64,000 nt of DNA from Streptomyces sp. NBC_00582 (GTDB lineage: Bacteria; Actinomycetota; Actinomycetes; Streptomycetales; Streptomycetaceae). Below, one piece after another: positions 33,122-43,149 of this stretch. Where the stretch lies: NCBI RefSeq assembly GCF_036345155.1, contig NZ_CP107772.1:496001-560000 (forward strand), given 5' to 3'. Below the pieces are notes generated by a model. That model ran no database searches, was not told the DNA's origin, and was given only the letters and a program-made list of their open reading frames with translations. The position numbers were made by a program, and so were the translations under genes. Position 1 is the first letter of the stretch. Every line of letters starts with the position of its first letter.

Positions 33122-34432
33122 ATGTCCACACGTCCACTCCGGGTCATCATCATCGGCGGCGGCATCGGCGGCCTGTGCCTGGCGCAGGGCCTGCACGCCG
33201 CCGGGATCGACGTCGCGGTCCTCGAACGCGATGCCGCCCTCGACGCCCGGCTGCAGGGATACCGGCTCAACATCGAACCGGTCGGCAGCAGGGCACTGCA
33301 TGACTGCCTTCCCGCGCATCTGTGGCAGATCCTGATGGCCACCGCCGGTCATCCCGGGCCCGGCATGGGGGTCTTCACCGAGCGTCTTCAGCTGCTGATG
33401 CGCGAGGACGCCCCGCCCGCGGAGCGTGACCCGTCCGAACAGACGCACGCGGTCAGCCGGATCACGTTGCGGCGGCTGTTGCTTGCCGGTCTGGACGACG
33501 TCGTCCACTTCGGCAAGGAGTTCACCGGTTACCGGCAGAACGCCGACGGCACCGTCACCGCCCTGTTCGCCGACGGCACCTCAGCCACCGGCGACCTGCT
33601 GGTCGGCGCCGATGGCGCTAACTCTCGCGTGCGGCGCCAACTGCTCCCCCACGCACGGCGGACCCCCGTACCCGGCGTCGGGATCGGCGGCAAACTCCGG
33701 CTCGACGACAAGGCGACGTGGCTGCCCGAGGAGATGACCAGCACCAAGAACATGTTCCTGCCCAAGCGGGACTTCCTGTTCACGGCGGTGTTCCGTCGCC
33801 GGGAGACCGATGGGGCCAGCATCGAGCGGATCGGTGAACAGATGCGGGCCGCCGGCTTGGACCCGGACCTCCTCGTTCAGGACGCCAAGGACGACGACTA
33901 CGTCATGTGGGCCTACGTCGCCCACTCGCGTGCGCTGCCCGCCGACCTGGCCGACGCCTCGACGGGTGAGCGCGGACAACACCTGCGCGAGCTGGTCGCC
34001 TCCCGCCTGACCGACTGGCATCCCGACCTGCACAAGCTGATCGCCCAGACGCCTGCCGACACCATTGAGCGATTCGACTTCGCCACCGCCGAGCGAGTGA
34101 AGCCATGGCCGACCACCAACGTGACCCTGCTGGGCGATGCCATCCACTCCATGCCGCCGGTCGGAGGACTCGGCGGCAACGCCGCGCTCTACGACGCAGG
34201 CGCACTGCGCCGCGCGTTGATCGCGGCCAACCGGGGTGAAAACGACTTGTTCCCCGCTCTCGCCGAGTACGAACGCGCGATGCTGAACAACGGCTTCGCC
34301 GCCGTGCGAGCCGCGACCATGTACCTGCGCCTGGCCACCCTGCCCAGCCGCGCGGTCCGAACTGTCGCACGGACGTTCTTTCGGCTGTGCGGCGCCATCC
34401 CCCCACTCCGCCGCACGATCTTCTCGGACTGA
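33122..34432 (+). CDS. FAD-dependent aromatic monooxygenase
   Basis: A 436-residue enzyme with the FAD motif VIIIGGGIGGLCLAQGL (about 8-24), the DG motif LLVGADGANSRVRRQ, and the GD motif VTLLGDAIHSMPPVGGLGGN with the following helix. It belongs to the p-hydroxybenzoate-hydroxylase-like class that uses NAD(P)H and O2. The TetR gene and palindrome upstream suggest substrate-induced detoxification. It is the second FAD monooxygenase of this type in the window (compare 14003-15124), but the two are not close copies. Confidence 0.87.
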   Translation: MSTRPLRVIIIGGGIGGLCLAQGLHAAGIDVAVLERDAALDARLQGYRLNIEPVGSRALHDCLPAHLWQILMATAGHPGPGMGVFTERLQLLMREDAPPAERDPSEQTHAVSRITLRRLLLAGLDDVVHFGKEFTGYRQNADGTVTALFADGTSATGDLLVGADGANSRVRRQLLPHARRTPVPGVGIGGKLRLDDKATWLPEEMTSTKNMFLPKRDFLFTAVFRRRETDGASIERIGEQMRAAGLDPDLLVQDAKDDDYVMWAYVAHSRALPADLADASTGERGQHLRELVASRLTDWHPDLHKLIAQTPADTIERFDFATAERVKPWPTTNVTLLGDAIHSMPPVGGLGGNAALYDAGALRRALIAANRGENDLFPALAEYERAMLNNGFAAVRAATMYLRLATLPSRAVRTVARTFFRLCGAIPPLRRTIFSD

Positions 34433-34650
34433 CCATTTCACCGGGCGTTCCCAGTCGGCCGACCGTGTCCGCTTCGTTGCCCCGCAGCAGCGCTGAACCG
34501 CGCGCCCGATTCTGTGCGGGCCCGCCTGGGATGCCGGTGCCCCGCCCACCGGCCGACAGCATGCGTAGACACTCAATCCAGTGGGCTCGTCCTCCGCGCC
34601 AGGGCCCGCCTCGGCGGGCGCAGGGCGTCGAGGCCGACGCCCTGCTGCAG

Positions 34651-36700
34651 TCATCGCTGGTGCCTGCCCATCAGGCGCTGAAAGTCCTCGGTGAAGACCT
34701 GCCCGTAGCGGTCGGCGGACATCTCGTGAACGCGCTTGGCCTCCTTGTCCGGGCCGGTCAGCGCGCCGTCCTTGCCGTAGTGCAGCACGGTGTTCGCCGA
34801 GTTCCAGGTCCCCACGACCTGAAGGCCACCGTGGATCTCGCGCCGCAGGTCCGGGCTGGCGAGGGAGTCGCACGCGAAGATGGTGTGCACCGCGCGGCCG
34901 AGTTCTTCGAGCGCGGCGTAGGTGGGGTGTTTGGGGCCGCCGCGGGTGAAGCGGCGCAGGACCTGTTCTGCCTCGGTGGTGCCCAGGCGCAGGGCGGTGG
35001 CGTACTTGACCATCTGGTCGTACTGCTGCGCGATCAGGTCCCACTTGATGGCCCGCGTCGTCAGCGTGGCGCCGAGCGCCGGCCAGCCGGACGGGGTGTC
35101 GTCCGGGCGGTACAGGCGGATGCTGCCGATGTTCTTCGGCCTCGGCAGCAGACGGAACTTGAGCAGCTCGGTGAAGGCGAACCCGACGACCGACGCGCCT
35201 GCGTGTCGACGTAGTTCGACTCGATCTCGGTGTTCGTGCAGTGCCGCAGCAGGCCCTCGATCAACGCCGCGACCTCGGACGACGAAGAGGACTTCAGCTG
35301 GGAGTAGATGCAGACGTTCTTCCGCTCCCCATGCCAATAAATCATCACGCCGTTGCCGCCGTAGCGGGCGTGGTACTCGGTCATGAAGTTCGAGGACCAG
35401 GAGCCGAACTTCTTCGAGTCCCACGCGCACGCGGTGCCCTGGCCCCACCATGCGGTGTCCCGGGCGGCGAAGGTGGAGTTCACCAGCTTCCGCACGGCGG
35501 CCCGCGGTTGTCGACGGTGATGAAGTGCCGGCGCACGTGCCGCAGCGCCGCCTCGCTCTCACCGTGCTCGCCGGTCGCCACGATGGCCCGGATACCCATG
35601 TTCGTACCGAGGGCGAACAGGCCCAAGAGGAGACGTCGTTGGAGGACGGCGCGGTCGATGCGCTCGTACGCGGCGACCGAGGAGAACTCGTCGGTGAAGC
35701 CGGTGTCGAAGTCGGCGTTCTTCAGCACGTCCAGGAGGTCGAGCACGCCCCAGCGTCGTACGACCTCGTCCAGCTTGGTGACCGCGGCCTCCGCCAGCTT
35801 GAAGAGGATCCCCTCCTTGCCCCGCACCTTCCGAAGCTCCGCCGTCAACTGCTTCTTCACCCTCCGCTCCGCACGAGCGCTGATCTTGTGCACCAGCGCG
35901 ATCAGCAGGTCGACCAGGAATCGGTGATCTCCGCCTGCCTCGACGAACACAACGCCGCGAGCAGCGTGACCCGTACGTCCTCACTCGTGTCGCGGAAGTC
36001 CGAGGGATACATCTTGATCGCCCGTGCCCGCCACGCGGCCACCGGCTTCTCCTGGCAGTCCGCGAACAGCCCCTTCGGGAGCCCGAGTTCGCGCACCGAC
36101 GTCAGCTTGATGATCTCCATCAACAAGGCGTCGAGACCGACAGCCCCAGGGTCGCGCTTCAGCCGGCAGCGTGGCGGCCTCATCGTTTCCCTCGGCCGCC
36201 AATGCCAACAGCTGGGCCCGGCCCACCGGGCCCAGGCGCTCGATGGTCCGGGCACAGAACGTCCGCTCCCACCTGCGCACGGCGACCAAGACCTTCCCGA
36301 CACGGGTCGGACCCGGCGGCTCGACCTTCCGCGTCCGGCACTCCACCAGCAAGGCCTCACGCTGCCGGGTCCTCCACCGGCTCGACCGGACACACCTCCG
36401 CAGCCAACCATGCGGTCAACGGCTCCTCGTCAGCGAGCGTCGGCGGACGGAACCCCAGCGCCTCGCGGGTCTGCTTGCGGTGCCGCTTCGCGCCCGCCAG
36501 GTCGTACTTCACCAGCTCCGCCGCCGGCACCTTCACCAGATCCGCGGCGTACTCCACCGCCGCCTGCGGGACTCCTCGATGAACTCCGGGAACCGCGCCT
36601 CGATCTCGTAGAACTTCAACATCAGGCAGAAACCGAGCCTCGTCGACCCGGTCTTGTTCGCCACGAGATTCCAGTCGCTACGCCCACCAGATCGCGCACA
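34651..36700 (-). pseudogene. Tn3-family transposase (Tn4556 type), multiply frameshifted
   Basis: Ordered pieces of one transposase of about 1000 residues are spread over three frames. The N-terminal part reads NKTGSTRLGFCLMLKFYEIE and VEYAADLVKVPAAELVKYDL. The middle reads [20 protein letters not shown], then [20 protein letters not shown] and [20 protein letters not shown]. The C-terminal part reads [20 protein letters not shown], then [20 protein letters not shown]. Frames shift near 35200, 35500, 35950 and 36350, and the last 100 residues are replaced by an unrelated tail. It cannot be active. Confidence 0.8.
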
Positions 36701-36986
36701 GCGATGGGCAGGGCCGTACAGGCGTACGGGGCGTGATGCGTGCCGTGCTCGGTGAATGGCCGCTGGTGTCGGCGGCGCTGCCACCACACTGCTGCTCGCT
36801 GCCCACCACACTGCTGCTGTACGGGGCGGGCCTCGGCTGGTGGCGCTCCACAGGGATAGGACGGGGGTTTGGACGGGCATGCAGGCCGAGCGGAGCACGG
36901 TCCAGGGCATCAGACCGCTTTCTCGTTGCCGACCGGGACCACGGGTGGGGCCTCGTGAGCCGCAGGCCGACGGAACAGCGTGAGGG

Positions 36987-38105
36987 TCAGTCCGCGCCGA
37001 GGGGAATCCTCAGCCGCACCCGGTAGCCGCCCTCCGCGGTCGGGCCCGCATCCAGGGTGCCGCGCAGAATCTCGGCCCGTTCCCGCAGACCGACCAAGCC
37101 CTGCTGTGAACCCGGGAGGGGCAGGGAGGGACGCGTGGGCGCGCTGTTGGTCACCGTCACTCCGATGTCGTCGCCGTCCTGCCACAGCTCGACGCACGCC
37201 GTGCCACCGGGAGCGTGCTTGCGGACGTTGGTCAACGCCTCCTGGACGGTGCGGTAGAGGGCTCGTTGCACGGGTGTGCCCACGGCGGGCGGCAGCTCAC
37301 CCGACAACTCCACGTGAGTGCCGCTTGATTCCACCAGTTGGCGCAGGTCGGCCAAGGTGGGCTGAGGAGTCAGCTCGGTGGCGCCGCCGCCGGATGCGCG
37401 CAGCAGCGTGACCATGGTGCGCAGTTCATCGAGCGTGGTGACGCTCAGCGAACGGATCGTGCGTGCGGCCTCCTGGGCGTCCGCGTCCTTGGCGGAGACC
37501 TGCAGGGCTCCGGCCCGTATGGCGATCAGGCTGACCTGGTGGGAGACCACGTCGTGCATCTCGCGGGCCAGTTCGGCGCGTTCACGGGCGAGCACAGCCT
37601 GGGCGTGCAGCGCCCGCTCGTGTTCCCTGGCCTCCTCGATCTCGACAAGCCGCCGTGCCAAGTCGCTATGCGTCTGCAGAAGTTGTGCAATGAGGACCGG
37701 CGCGGCGGCGGTCGCCAGGCTGTACACGAAGGTGACCAGCGTCATGGTCCGGCCGACCTCGGTGAGGCCGGCCAGGGGCCACGGAGTGCTGTTGGCGACG
37801 GCGGTCAGGGCAACGCACACCGCGAGGAGAGGGCGGTTGCGGGAACGCTCGGCCAGCATGAACAGCGCCGCGAGCGGAGCGACGGCGACGGGCTGCGTCA
37901 GCGCGATGGGCAGGGTGAGCAGGAACACGCCGAGCGGGAACCGGCGTCCGAACGCCAACGCGGCGCAGCCGAGCATGGCCAGCGACACGCCCAGGCGCGT
38001 GTCGTCCCACAGGTTCAGCCACACGTCCACGGCCGCTGCCACCACCAGGACGAGGTCGACGACCGGCGCGGGGACACGCGCCCACAGCGCGCGGGCACGC
38101 TTCAT
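36987..38105 (-). CDS. NarL-type sensor histidine kinase
   Basis: A 372-residue kinase with about five membrane spans (12-145), a HisKA_3 box AELAREMHDVVSH with phosphorylated His at about 184, and an ATP-binding domain with NVRKHAPGG (N box) and GLVGLRERAEILRG (G box). No extracytoplasmic sensor domain is visible, so it probably senses within the membrane. Its ATG overlaps the response-regulator stop by 4 bp, so the two proteins are made together. Confidence 0.9.
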   Translation of the reverse strand: MKRARALWARVPAPVVDLVLVVAAAVDVWLNLWDDTRLGVSLAMLGCAALAFGRRFPLGVFLLTLPIALTQPVAVAPLAALFMLAERSRNRPLLAVCVALTAVANSTPWPLAGLTEVGRTMTLVTFVYSLATAAAPVLIAQLLQTHSDLARRLVEIEEAREHERALHAQAVLARERAELAREMHDVVSHQVSLIAIRAGALQVSAKDADAQEAARTIRSLSVTTLDELRTMVTLLRASGGGATELTPQPTLADLRQLVESSGTHVELSGELPPAVGTPVQRALYRTVQEALTNVRKHAPGGTACVELWQDGDDIGVTVTNSAPTRPSLPLPGSQQGLVGLRERAEILRGTLDAGPTAEGGYRVRLRIPLGAD

Positions 38106-38773
38106 CGTCCGGCTTCCGACCGTGGGCGCTCGTCGAGCAGACCGGCCCGCTGCGCCAGCAGCGCGGCCTGCACCCGGCTCGTCACCCGAAGTTTCGCGAG
38201 GATTGCGCTGACGTGATCCTTGACCGTGCCGGCGCCCAGGTAGATGCGCGCACCGACGTCGGCGTTCGACAGCCCCTCCGCCACCAGGACGAGGACCTCA
38301 CGCTCACGCGCGGTGAGCAACCGGACCCGGGCGGCCTCCTCGTCGACGGCCGCCTCAGTACCGCGGTGACCGTGCAGCAGGGCCCGCGACGCCTTGGGGG
38401 AGAGCACCACACCGCCCGCGGCCAGGGTGCGCACCAAGTGGGCGAGTTGCTCCGGCTCGGTGTCCTTCAGCAGGAAACCGGCCGCACCGCAGTTCAGCGC
38501 GGTCAGGATGTACTCGTCGGCGTCGAACGTCGTGAGCATCGCCACCACCGGAGCGTCCGGCATCTTCCGCAGCTCGCGCAGGACGGTGAGCCCGTCGACG
38601 TCCGGCATACGGATGTCCAGCAGCACCACGTCCGGCCGCTCCCGGCGGACGGTCCCCACGGCGTCGCCCCCGCCCGCGGTCGCGACAACCTCGATGTCCT
38701 CCGAGGCACCCAGAATGAGTTCGAAGCCCGAGCGGACCAGTGCCTCGTCGTCCACCACCACTACCCGTATCAC
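38102..38773 (-). CDS. NarL/LuxR-family response regulator
   Basis: A 223-residue protein: receiver domain VIRVVVVDDEALVRSGFELI with acceptor Asp at residue 53 (VLLDIRMPDVDG), conserved Thr and Lys, and a C-terminal LuxR helix-turn-helix (LTAREREVLVLVAEGLSNAD). The GTG at 38771-38773 gives the standard receiver start. It is first in the operon, followed by the kinase with a 4-bp overlap. Targets are unknown; it may control itself or the small membrane protein at 39144. Confidence 0.9.
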   Translation of the reverse strand: MIRVVVVDDEALVRSGFELILGASEDIEVVATAGGGDAVGTVRRERPDVVLLDIRMPDVDGLTVLRELRKMPDAPVVAMLTTFDADEYILTALNCGAAGFLLKDTEPEQLAHLVRTLAAGGVVLSPKASRALLHGHRGTEAAVDEEAARVRLLTAREREVLVLVAEGLSNADVGARIYLGAGTVKDHVSAILAKLRVTSRVQAALLAQRAGLLDERPRSEAGR

Positions 38774-39143
38774 GCGCGCTCCGCCCCAACTTCGTTCATG
38801 CCGTTTGACCCATGCCGACTCGACCCTAAAGCCATGCACGACTCCGGCGGTCCGGCGAGCAGGGACTCCAGCCACACGGCGGGGTGACCCCCACCAGTCG
38901 GCAGGGACATCACAGCCTTCTGCCGGATACTCCATGATCGGGCCGGTTTCCAGCCTGAGTGCATGACACATCACGCGGCGCATGTCACGGGCCGCCGACG
39001 ATGAGGCAGGTATGCCCCGCACGTGTCGGTCTCGGAGCGAGAAGACACCCAGGCGTGCCAGTCAGGGCAGCGGCAAGTCGTGATCTTCCGGGGGATGACG
39101 GCGGGCACTGATGTCGACGAGTGCCGCTGTGGCTACGCGGTGA
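38774..39143. other. 370-bp intergenic region upstream of the two-component operon
   Basis: Holds the promoter of the minus-strand operon and the 3' flank of the small membrane-protein gene. No gene-like frame with family content is seen, and no strong dyad. Confidence 0.4.
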
Positions 39144-39458
39144 CTACGGAGAAGCGGTGGGGACGAGCACCCAGAGCAAGGTGGTGGTACCCACAAATCC
39201 GATGGCGCCGAGGGTGGTTCCGGCCATGGCCATCCACACGCGGCCGGTGCCGCGGCGGGCGTAGTGGATGCCCACTGCGCCAAAGGTGACAGCGAGCGCA
39301 CCGGCGATGACCGCCCATGGAACGATGAAGAACGCAAGCGCGACGGAGGGGAACAGAGCGAACGCAGGCGCGACAGAGATGACACCCAAGACAAGCGCGG
39401 CTGGGCCCAGGGCGACTGCGGGCGTGTCGGCTTGATTCGGTATCAGGTGCTCAGGCAT
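39144..39458 (-). CDS. small membrane protein (DUF4190-like)
   Basis: A 104-residue protein with three hydrophobic spans (about 18-37, 40-62, 75-98) and the G-x-x-A-L-V-L-G-V-I-S pattern plus a Gly-rich loop GIHYARRGTGR, typical of DUF4190 proteins. GGGAG precedes the start. Function unknown. Confidence 0.65.
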   Translation of the reverse strand: MPEHLIPNQADTPAVALGPAALVLGVISVAPAFALFPSVALAFFIVPWAVIAGALAVTFGAVGIHYARRGTGRVWMAMAGTTLGAIGFVGTTTLLWVLVPTASP

Positions 39459-39788
39459 GAGCCGCTCCCCCTTTTTTGAACAGGTTCAAATCCGTGTCGA
39501 TCGTACAGGCAGGAGGTGCGGCGAAGGGGCGTCGCCCCCAGTGACGCCCGCCACTGCAGGCGTCTCCCCTTCGCCGGCGTTCTGGGTGGTTCGCCCATCG
39601 CGTTCGCCACCTTTGTCAGCACGCTATGCACCCACGCGGTGGGCATGGGAGGGGGCACTGGCGTCCGTTACTCACTTATTGCACAAACGATCTCCACTGT
39701 TTCCGAACCGAGTTCATATGATGCGGAGATCAACAGGCCCGACCGAAGGGAGACTTCGGCGGGCCTCTCAGGTTCCCGTGGGGGATTC
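39459..39788. other. 330-bp divergent intergenic region
   Basis: Lies between the minus-strand DUF4190-like gene and a plus-strand secreted-protein gene. It is AT-richer near 39660-39730, so it probably holds both promoters. It contains the hairpin listed at 39735-39766. No gene is seen. Confidence 0.4.
39735..39766 (+). promoter_or_regulatory. 5'-UTR hairpin upstream of a secreted-protein gene
   Basis: AGGCCCGACCGAAG (39735-39748) and CTTCGGCGGGCCT (39754-39766) form a near-perfect 13-bp stem with a 5-base loop and one bulged A, 22 bases before the start codon. It could be an attenuator, a transcript-stabilising element or an upstream terminator. Confidence 0.55.
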
Positions 39789-40649
39789 ATGCGCATACGC
39801 GTTGCGGTCACCGCCGTCGTCTCCGGTGCCGTCGTCCTGTCCGCGCTCGCTCTTCCGGTTGCCGCCCAGGCATCGGAGCGCACGGGCGCGTCGACGAAGA
39901 TCGGCTCCTTCGCTTCCCACGCCTCCGAGACCGTTCGCCCCTACGACTCGTTGGGCAACACGAAGTTCTCGAAGGCGGTCATCAACGGTGGCAAGGCCAT
40001 CGTCCTCGGCACCACCGGCACGAAGTCCGTCATCGTCACGTACACCGCCACCGACCAGAACGGCGTCGCCCTCACCGAGGCCTTCCTGTGGCAGGGCACC
40101 GACAGCTCGACCACCGATGGCATCACCGGTGGCCTGGGAACCGACGACGACCCCGACTGCACGGAGACGGCGACCCAGGGCGTCTACAACTGCAAGGCAG
40201 TCTTCAACATCCATCCGGCAACCGACATGAAGGACAACGGCGTCGCCGGGACCTGGAAGCTGTTCCTGGGAGCGTGGGACCTGTACGCGAACGCCAGTTA
40301 CAACGACGACGTCGCCACCGCCGCGATCAAGAAGTCCTCCACGCTGAGCGCCGACGCCACGCCCGAGCCGGTCAAGAAGGGCAAGACCATCACCGTCACG
40401 GGCAAGCTCGCCCGGGCGAACTGGTCGACGGGCAAGTACGCGGGTTATGCGTCGCAGCCCGTGAAACTGCAGTTCCGCAAGAAGGGCAGCAGCACCTACA
40501 CCACCCTCAAGACGGTCAAGACCACCACCACCGGCACCCTGAAGACCACCACCAAGGCCACGGTCGACGGCTACTACCGCTACGCCTTCGCGGGCACCAC
40601 CACCACCGCCGCATCCACCGCGACCGGCGACTTCGTCGACGTTCGGTGA
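39789..40649 (+). CDS. secreted protein with calcium-style/Ig-like repeats, unknown
   Basis: A 286-residue protein with a signal peptide (residues 1 to about 27, cleaved near AQA-SE), a Thr/Asp-rich first domain (TDQNGVALTEAFLW; GLGTDDDPDCTETATQGVYNC with a likely disulfide) and a C-terminal beta-rich domain (ADATPEPVKKGKTITVTGKL; QPVKLQFRKKGSSTYTTLKT) like bacterial Ig-type folds. GGGGG precedes the ATG. It is followed by a strong terminator at 40693-40724. It is probably cell-wall or extracellular. Confidence 0.75.
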   Translation: MRIRVAVTAVVSGAVVLSALALPVAAQASERTGASTKIGSFASHASETVRPYDSLGNTKFSKAVINGGKAIVLGTTGTKSVIVTYTATDQNGVALTEAFLWQGTDSSTTDGITGGLGTDDDPDCTETATQGVYNCKAVFNIHPATDMKDNGVAGTWKLFLGAWDLYANASYNDDVATAAIKKSSTLSADATPEPVKKGKTITVTGKLARANWSTGKYAGYASQPVKLQFRKKGSSTYTTLKTVKTTTTGTLKTTTKATVDGYYRYAFAGTTTTAASTATGDFVDVR

Positions 40650-40692
40650 AGCATCCAGGACAGAGAATGCAGCACCTGAGTTGAGGGCGAGC

Positions 40693-40724
40693 GGGGGCTG
40701 ATGCCGTTGGCCGGATCAGCCCCC
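40693..40724 (+). terminator. hairpin terminator after the secreted-protein gene
   Basis: GGGGGCTGAT (40693-40702) and ATCAGCCCCC (40715-40724) form a perfect 10-bp stem with a 12-base loop, 44 bp after the stop codon. Confidence 0.7.
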
Positions 40725-40899
40725 ACTGTGCCTGGCGGTAGCTAGGGCGGCAGGGGTGGTACCGCCGCCCAGCAGCGCCGCCAGGACGGCGGGGCGGTCG
40801 GGCGGCGGCGTGGCGGGCAGGCAGAGGAGTCACGTACTTGCCATGGCTAGGATGGGCCGACTCCGGGATTCCGGGGTCTCACGGGGACAGGGGGAATCG

Positions 40900-42471
40900 A
40901 TGAGGGTACGACGGAGATCGCTGGCGTGCGTCGGGGTGGCCGCGCTGGCACCGCTGCTCGTTTCGGCCGCTTCCGCGCAGGCGGCGTCGGGCTCACTGGC
41001 CGTCACCACGCTGGGGAGGCACGGGAGCAAGGTCTCGACGACGGTCACCGTCGTCGCCGTGCCGTCCGGGCGGATGTACAGCGTCAAGTCCGGCAAGCGG
41101 ATCAGCCTGCCGGCGGGGCGCTACATCGCGATGACCGACATCTACGAGAGCGCCGCGGACGGCACGGGCACCGACACCCTCGGCGCGAAGGTCGTCAAGG
41201 TGTCGGGGAGCACGTCGGTGACGCTCGACGCGCGCAAGGGCAAGGCCGTGAAGGTGTCGCTCGACACGCCCGCCGACGTGACCGGCCCGGCGCGCATCAG
41301 CGCGCAGGTCTGCTCCGCCGACAGCGACATGCCCTCCGCCTTCAGCGTGAGCGGCTGGAACGACGCAGGGTCCCTCTACGCCATCCCGAACTCCTCCAAG
41401 CTGCTGCAGTTCGGGTACCTGGCGCAGTGGTCCGGCAACGACAACTACGCCGTCGCGAAGAACACCACCGGCATCCCGGCCGCGCCCGGCGGATCGTTCA
41501 AGCGGTCCGGCCTGGCGACCATGCGCTTCTCGGTACGCGGCGGTACGCAGATGGCCCGGCAGATCAGCACCGAGCTACAGGCCCAGCCGAAGACCGACGA
41601 CTGCACCACCGACCTGCTGGCCGCGGTCCACGACGACAGCGCGCCTTACACCGCCACCGCTCATGTGACGCCCGGGACCTGGCAGCCCCGCACCGACATC
41701 TTCGCGAGCAACGGCGACGACGTCGGCGGCGGTTTCCCGAAGACCAGGACGCTGAAGGCGGGGCAGAGCGCCACCCAGTCCTTCGGTCGGGCCGTGTGGG
41801 GTCCGGTGCACTACCTGCCGACGGTCTGGCAGAAGTCCGTCTACTTCATTCCGGACGCCCTGATCGGCGACCCCGACATCGACACCACCGGGGCCGACCC
41901 GACGAAGGAGACCATGGTCCTCTCCAAGGGGGGCACCACCGTCAAGAAGCAGACCCTGACCAACTGGGGCTCCTCCGACGACACGTTCTCCGCCCGCATC
42001 CGCTCGGCCGGGTGGTACCGCCTGACCGTCGACGCGCATCGCTACCGGCCGGGCATCACCTTCCCCGCCGGCATGCTGTCGTCACGCGTCACCCTCGACT
42101 GGCGCTTCAAGGCCGACCCGGCCAAGGCGACCGTCGCGACCGTCTTCCTGACCCGCTTCCTGCCCACCGGGCTGAACAGCCACAACCAGGCCGCGCCGAA
42201 CAGCACCACGACGGTCGATGTGAGCGCCCTGCGCGGCTCCCAGAACCCCGACACGAAGTTCACCAAGGTGACGGCCAAGTCCGTCCGGGTCTGGTCCTCC
42301 GCCGACAACGGCAAGACCTGGAAGGCGGTGACGGTCAAGCACTCCGGCTCCACCTGGCAGGCGTCCGTCCACAACCCGGCCTCCGGCGCCGTCGCCCTGC
42401 GCTCCGAGGTCACCGACTCCGCCGGCGGCCGCTCGGTGCAGACGGTGTACCGGGCATACGCCATCGGCTGA
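40900..42471 (+). CDS. large secreted protein, unknown function
   Basis: A 523-residue exported protein with a Sec signal (about 1-30, cleaved near AQA-AS). The rest is beta-rich with Thr/Ser/Gly and repeated Asp-Thr segments (VSLDTPADVTGPARISAQVC; TQSFGRAVWGPVHYLPTVWQ; DWRFKADPAKATVATVFLTR), consistent with repeated Ig-like or beta-sandwich domains. There are few cysteines and no membrane span. The ATG at 40900 is chosen because it starts the signal peptide. I recognise no catalytic motif. It may be a wall or adhesion protein. Confidence 0.7.
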   Translation: MRVRRRSLACVGVAALAPLLVSAASAQAASGSLAVTTLGRHGSKVSTTVTVVAVPSGRMYSVKSGKRISLPAGRYIAMTDIYESAADGTGTDTLGAKVVKVSGSTSVTLDARKGKAVKVSLDTPADVTGPARISAQVCSADSDMPSAFSVSGWNDAGSLYAIPNSSKLLQFGYLAQWSGNDNYAVAKNTTGIPAAPGGSFKRSGLATMRFSVRGGTQMARQISTELQAQPKTDDCTTDLLAAVHDDSAPYTATAHVTPGTWQPRTDIFASNGDDVGGGFPKTRTLKAGQSATQSFGRAVWGPVHYLPTVWQKSVYFIPDALIGDPDIDTTGADPTKETMVLSKGGTTVKKQTLTNWGSSDDTFSARIRSAGWYRLTVDAHRYRPGITFPAGMLSSRVTLDWRFKADPAKATVATVFLTRFLPTGLNSHNQAAPNSTTTVDVSALRGSQNPDTKFTKVTAKSVRVWSSADNGKTWKAVTVKHSGSTWQASVHNPASGAVALRSEVTDSAGGRSVQTVYRAYAIG

Positions 42472-42539
42472 GGCCGCCGCCCCCACCAGGGAGGAAGGGC
42501 ACGCAACAGCCTCCGCCTGGTAGTGCTTCGTCACGGTGG

Positions 42540-42815
42540 GGGCGGTTGGCGGAGTTCCTTGGCGATGTCTTCGGGTCGTGTCCGCGGCGGGATCAGCAGC
42601 GGTGGAGCGAGTGTTACCTGCGGGCCGGATGCTCGACGGCGTTGTCAGGCAGGAGGTGTGGGTGATCGACGACGTGTCGTTCCCCCAGCGCGGCAAAGCG
42701 TCGGTCGGGGTGCCGCCAGCACTGCGGAGCGGTCGGCGAACGGGCGAACTGTCAGGTCGCGATCAGTGTCCACGCCACCACCCAACACCGCCTCCTGCCT
42801 AAAAGTGCCCGCCAA
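42540..42815 (+). pseudogene. IS701-family transposase, 5' remnant
   Basis: Frames can be joined to read RLAEFLGDVFGSCPRRDQQR, RMLDGVVRQEVWVIDDVSFP and QRGKASVGV, then CGAVGERANCQVAISVHATT. This is the N-terminal third of an IS701-type DDE transposase (first catalytic Asp in VIDDVSF). At least two frameshifts occur and the rest is gone. A heptanucleotide repeat lies 185 bp further on. Confidence 0.65.
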
Positions 42816-42999
42816 CGTCGTGCAGCAGGAGAAGTGGGAGCGAGCACTGTCCAGCCCGCTTACGACGGGCTCGGACCGCCTACTCCTCCCCTCACCGCAC
42901 CCCATCGGGAGCCGTCCGCGTCCTCGGATGGTCGGCGTGTGCGAAGCAGTTAACCGAGGTGCCCGGAGGCAGGGCGGCGAAGGCCCGGTTGCTGACAGT

Positions 43000-43040
43000 G
43001 CGGGCTGCGGGCTGCGGGCTGCGGGCTGCGGGCTGCGGGC
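43000..43040 (+). repeat. GCGGGCT heptanucleotide tandem repeat
   Basis: Nearly six tandem copies of GCGGGCT in a gap without a confident gene (42816-43149). Tandem repeats of this kind can change in copy number by slippage. No role is evident. Confidence 0.85.
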
Positions 43041-43149
43041 AAGCAGAGCGATCATCGAAACCGGCACCCAGTCCTACCGCCCTGCTCCTACCAAGGCACG
43101 ACAGCAACTCATCGGCGGCCGCGCCCTCACGGCCCACGCTCGATCAGCA

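Noticed and set aside
43000..43040. Tandem repeat as a CRISPR array
   Set aside because: The unit is 7 bp with no spacers and no cas genes are nearby.
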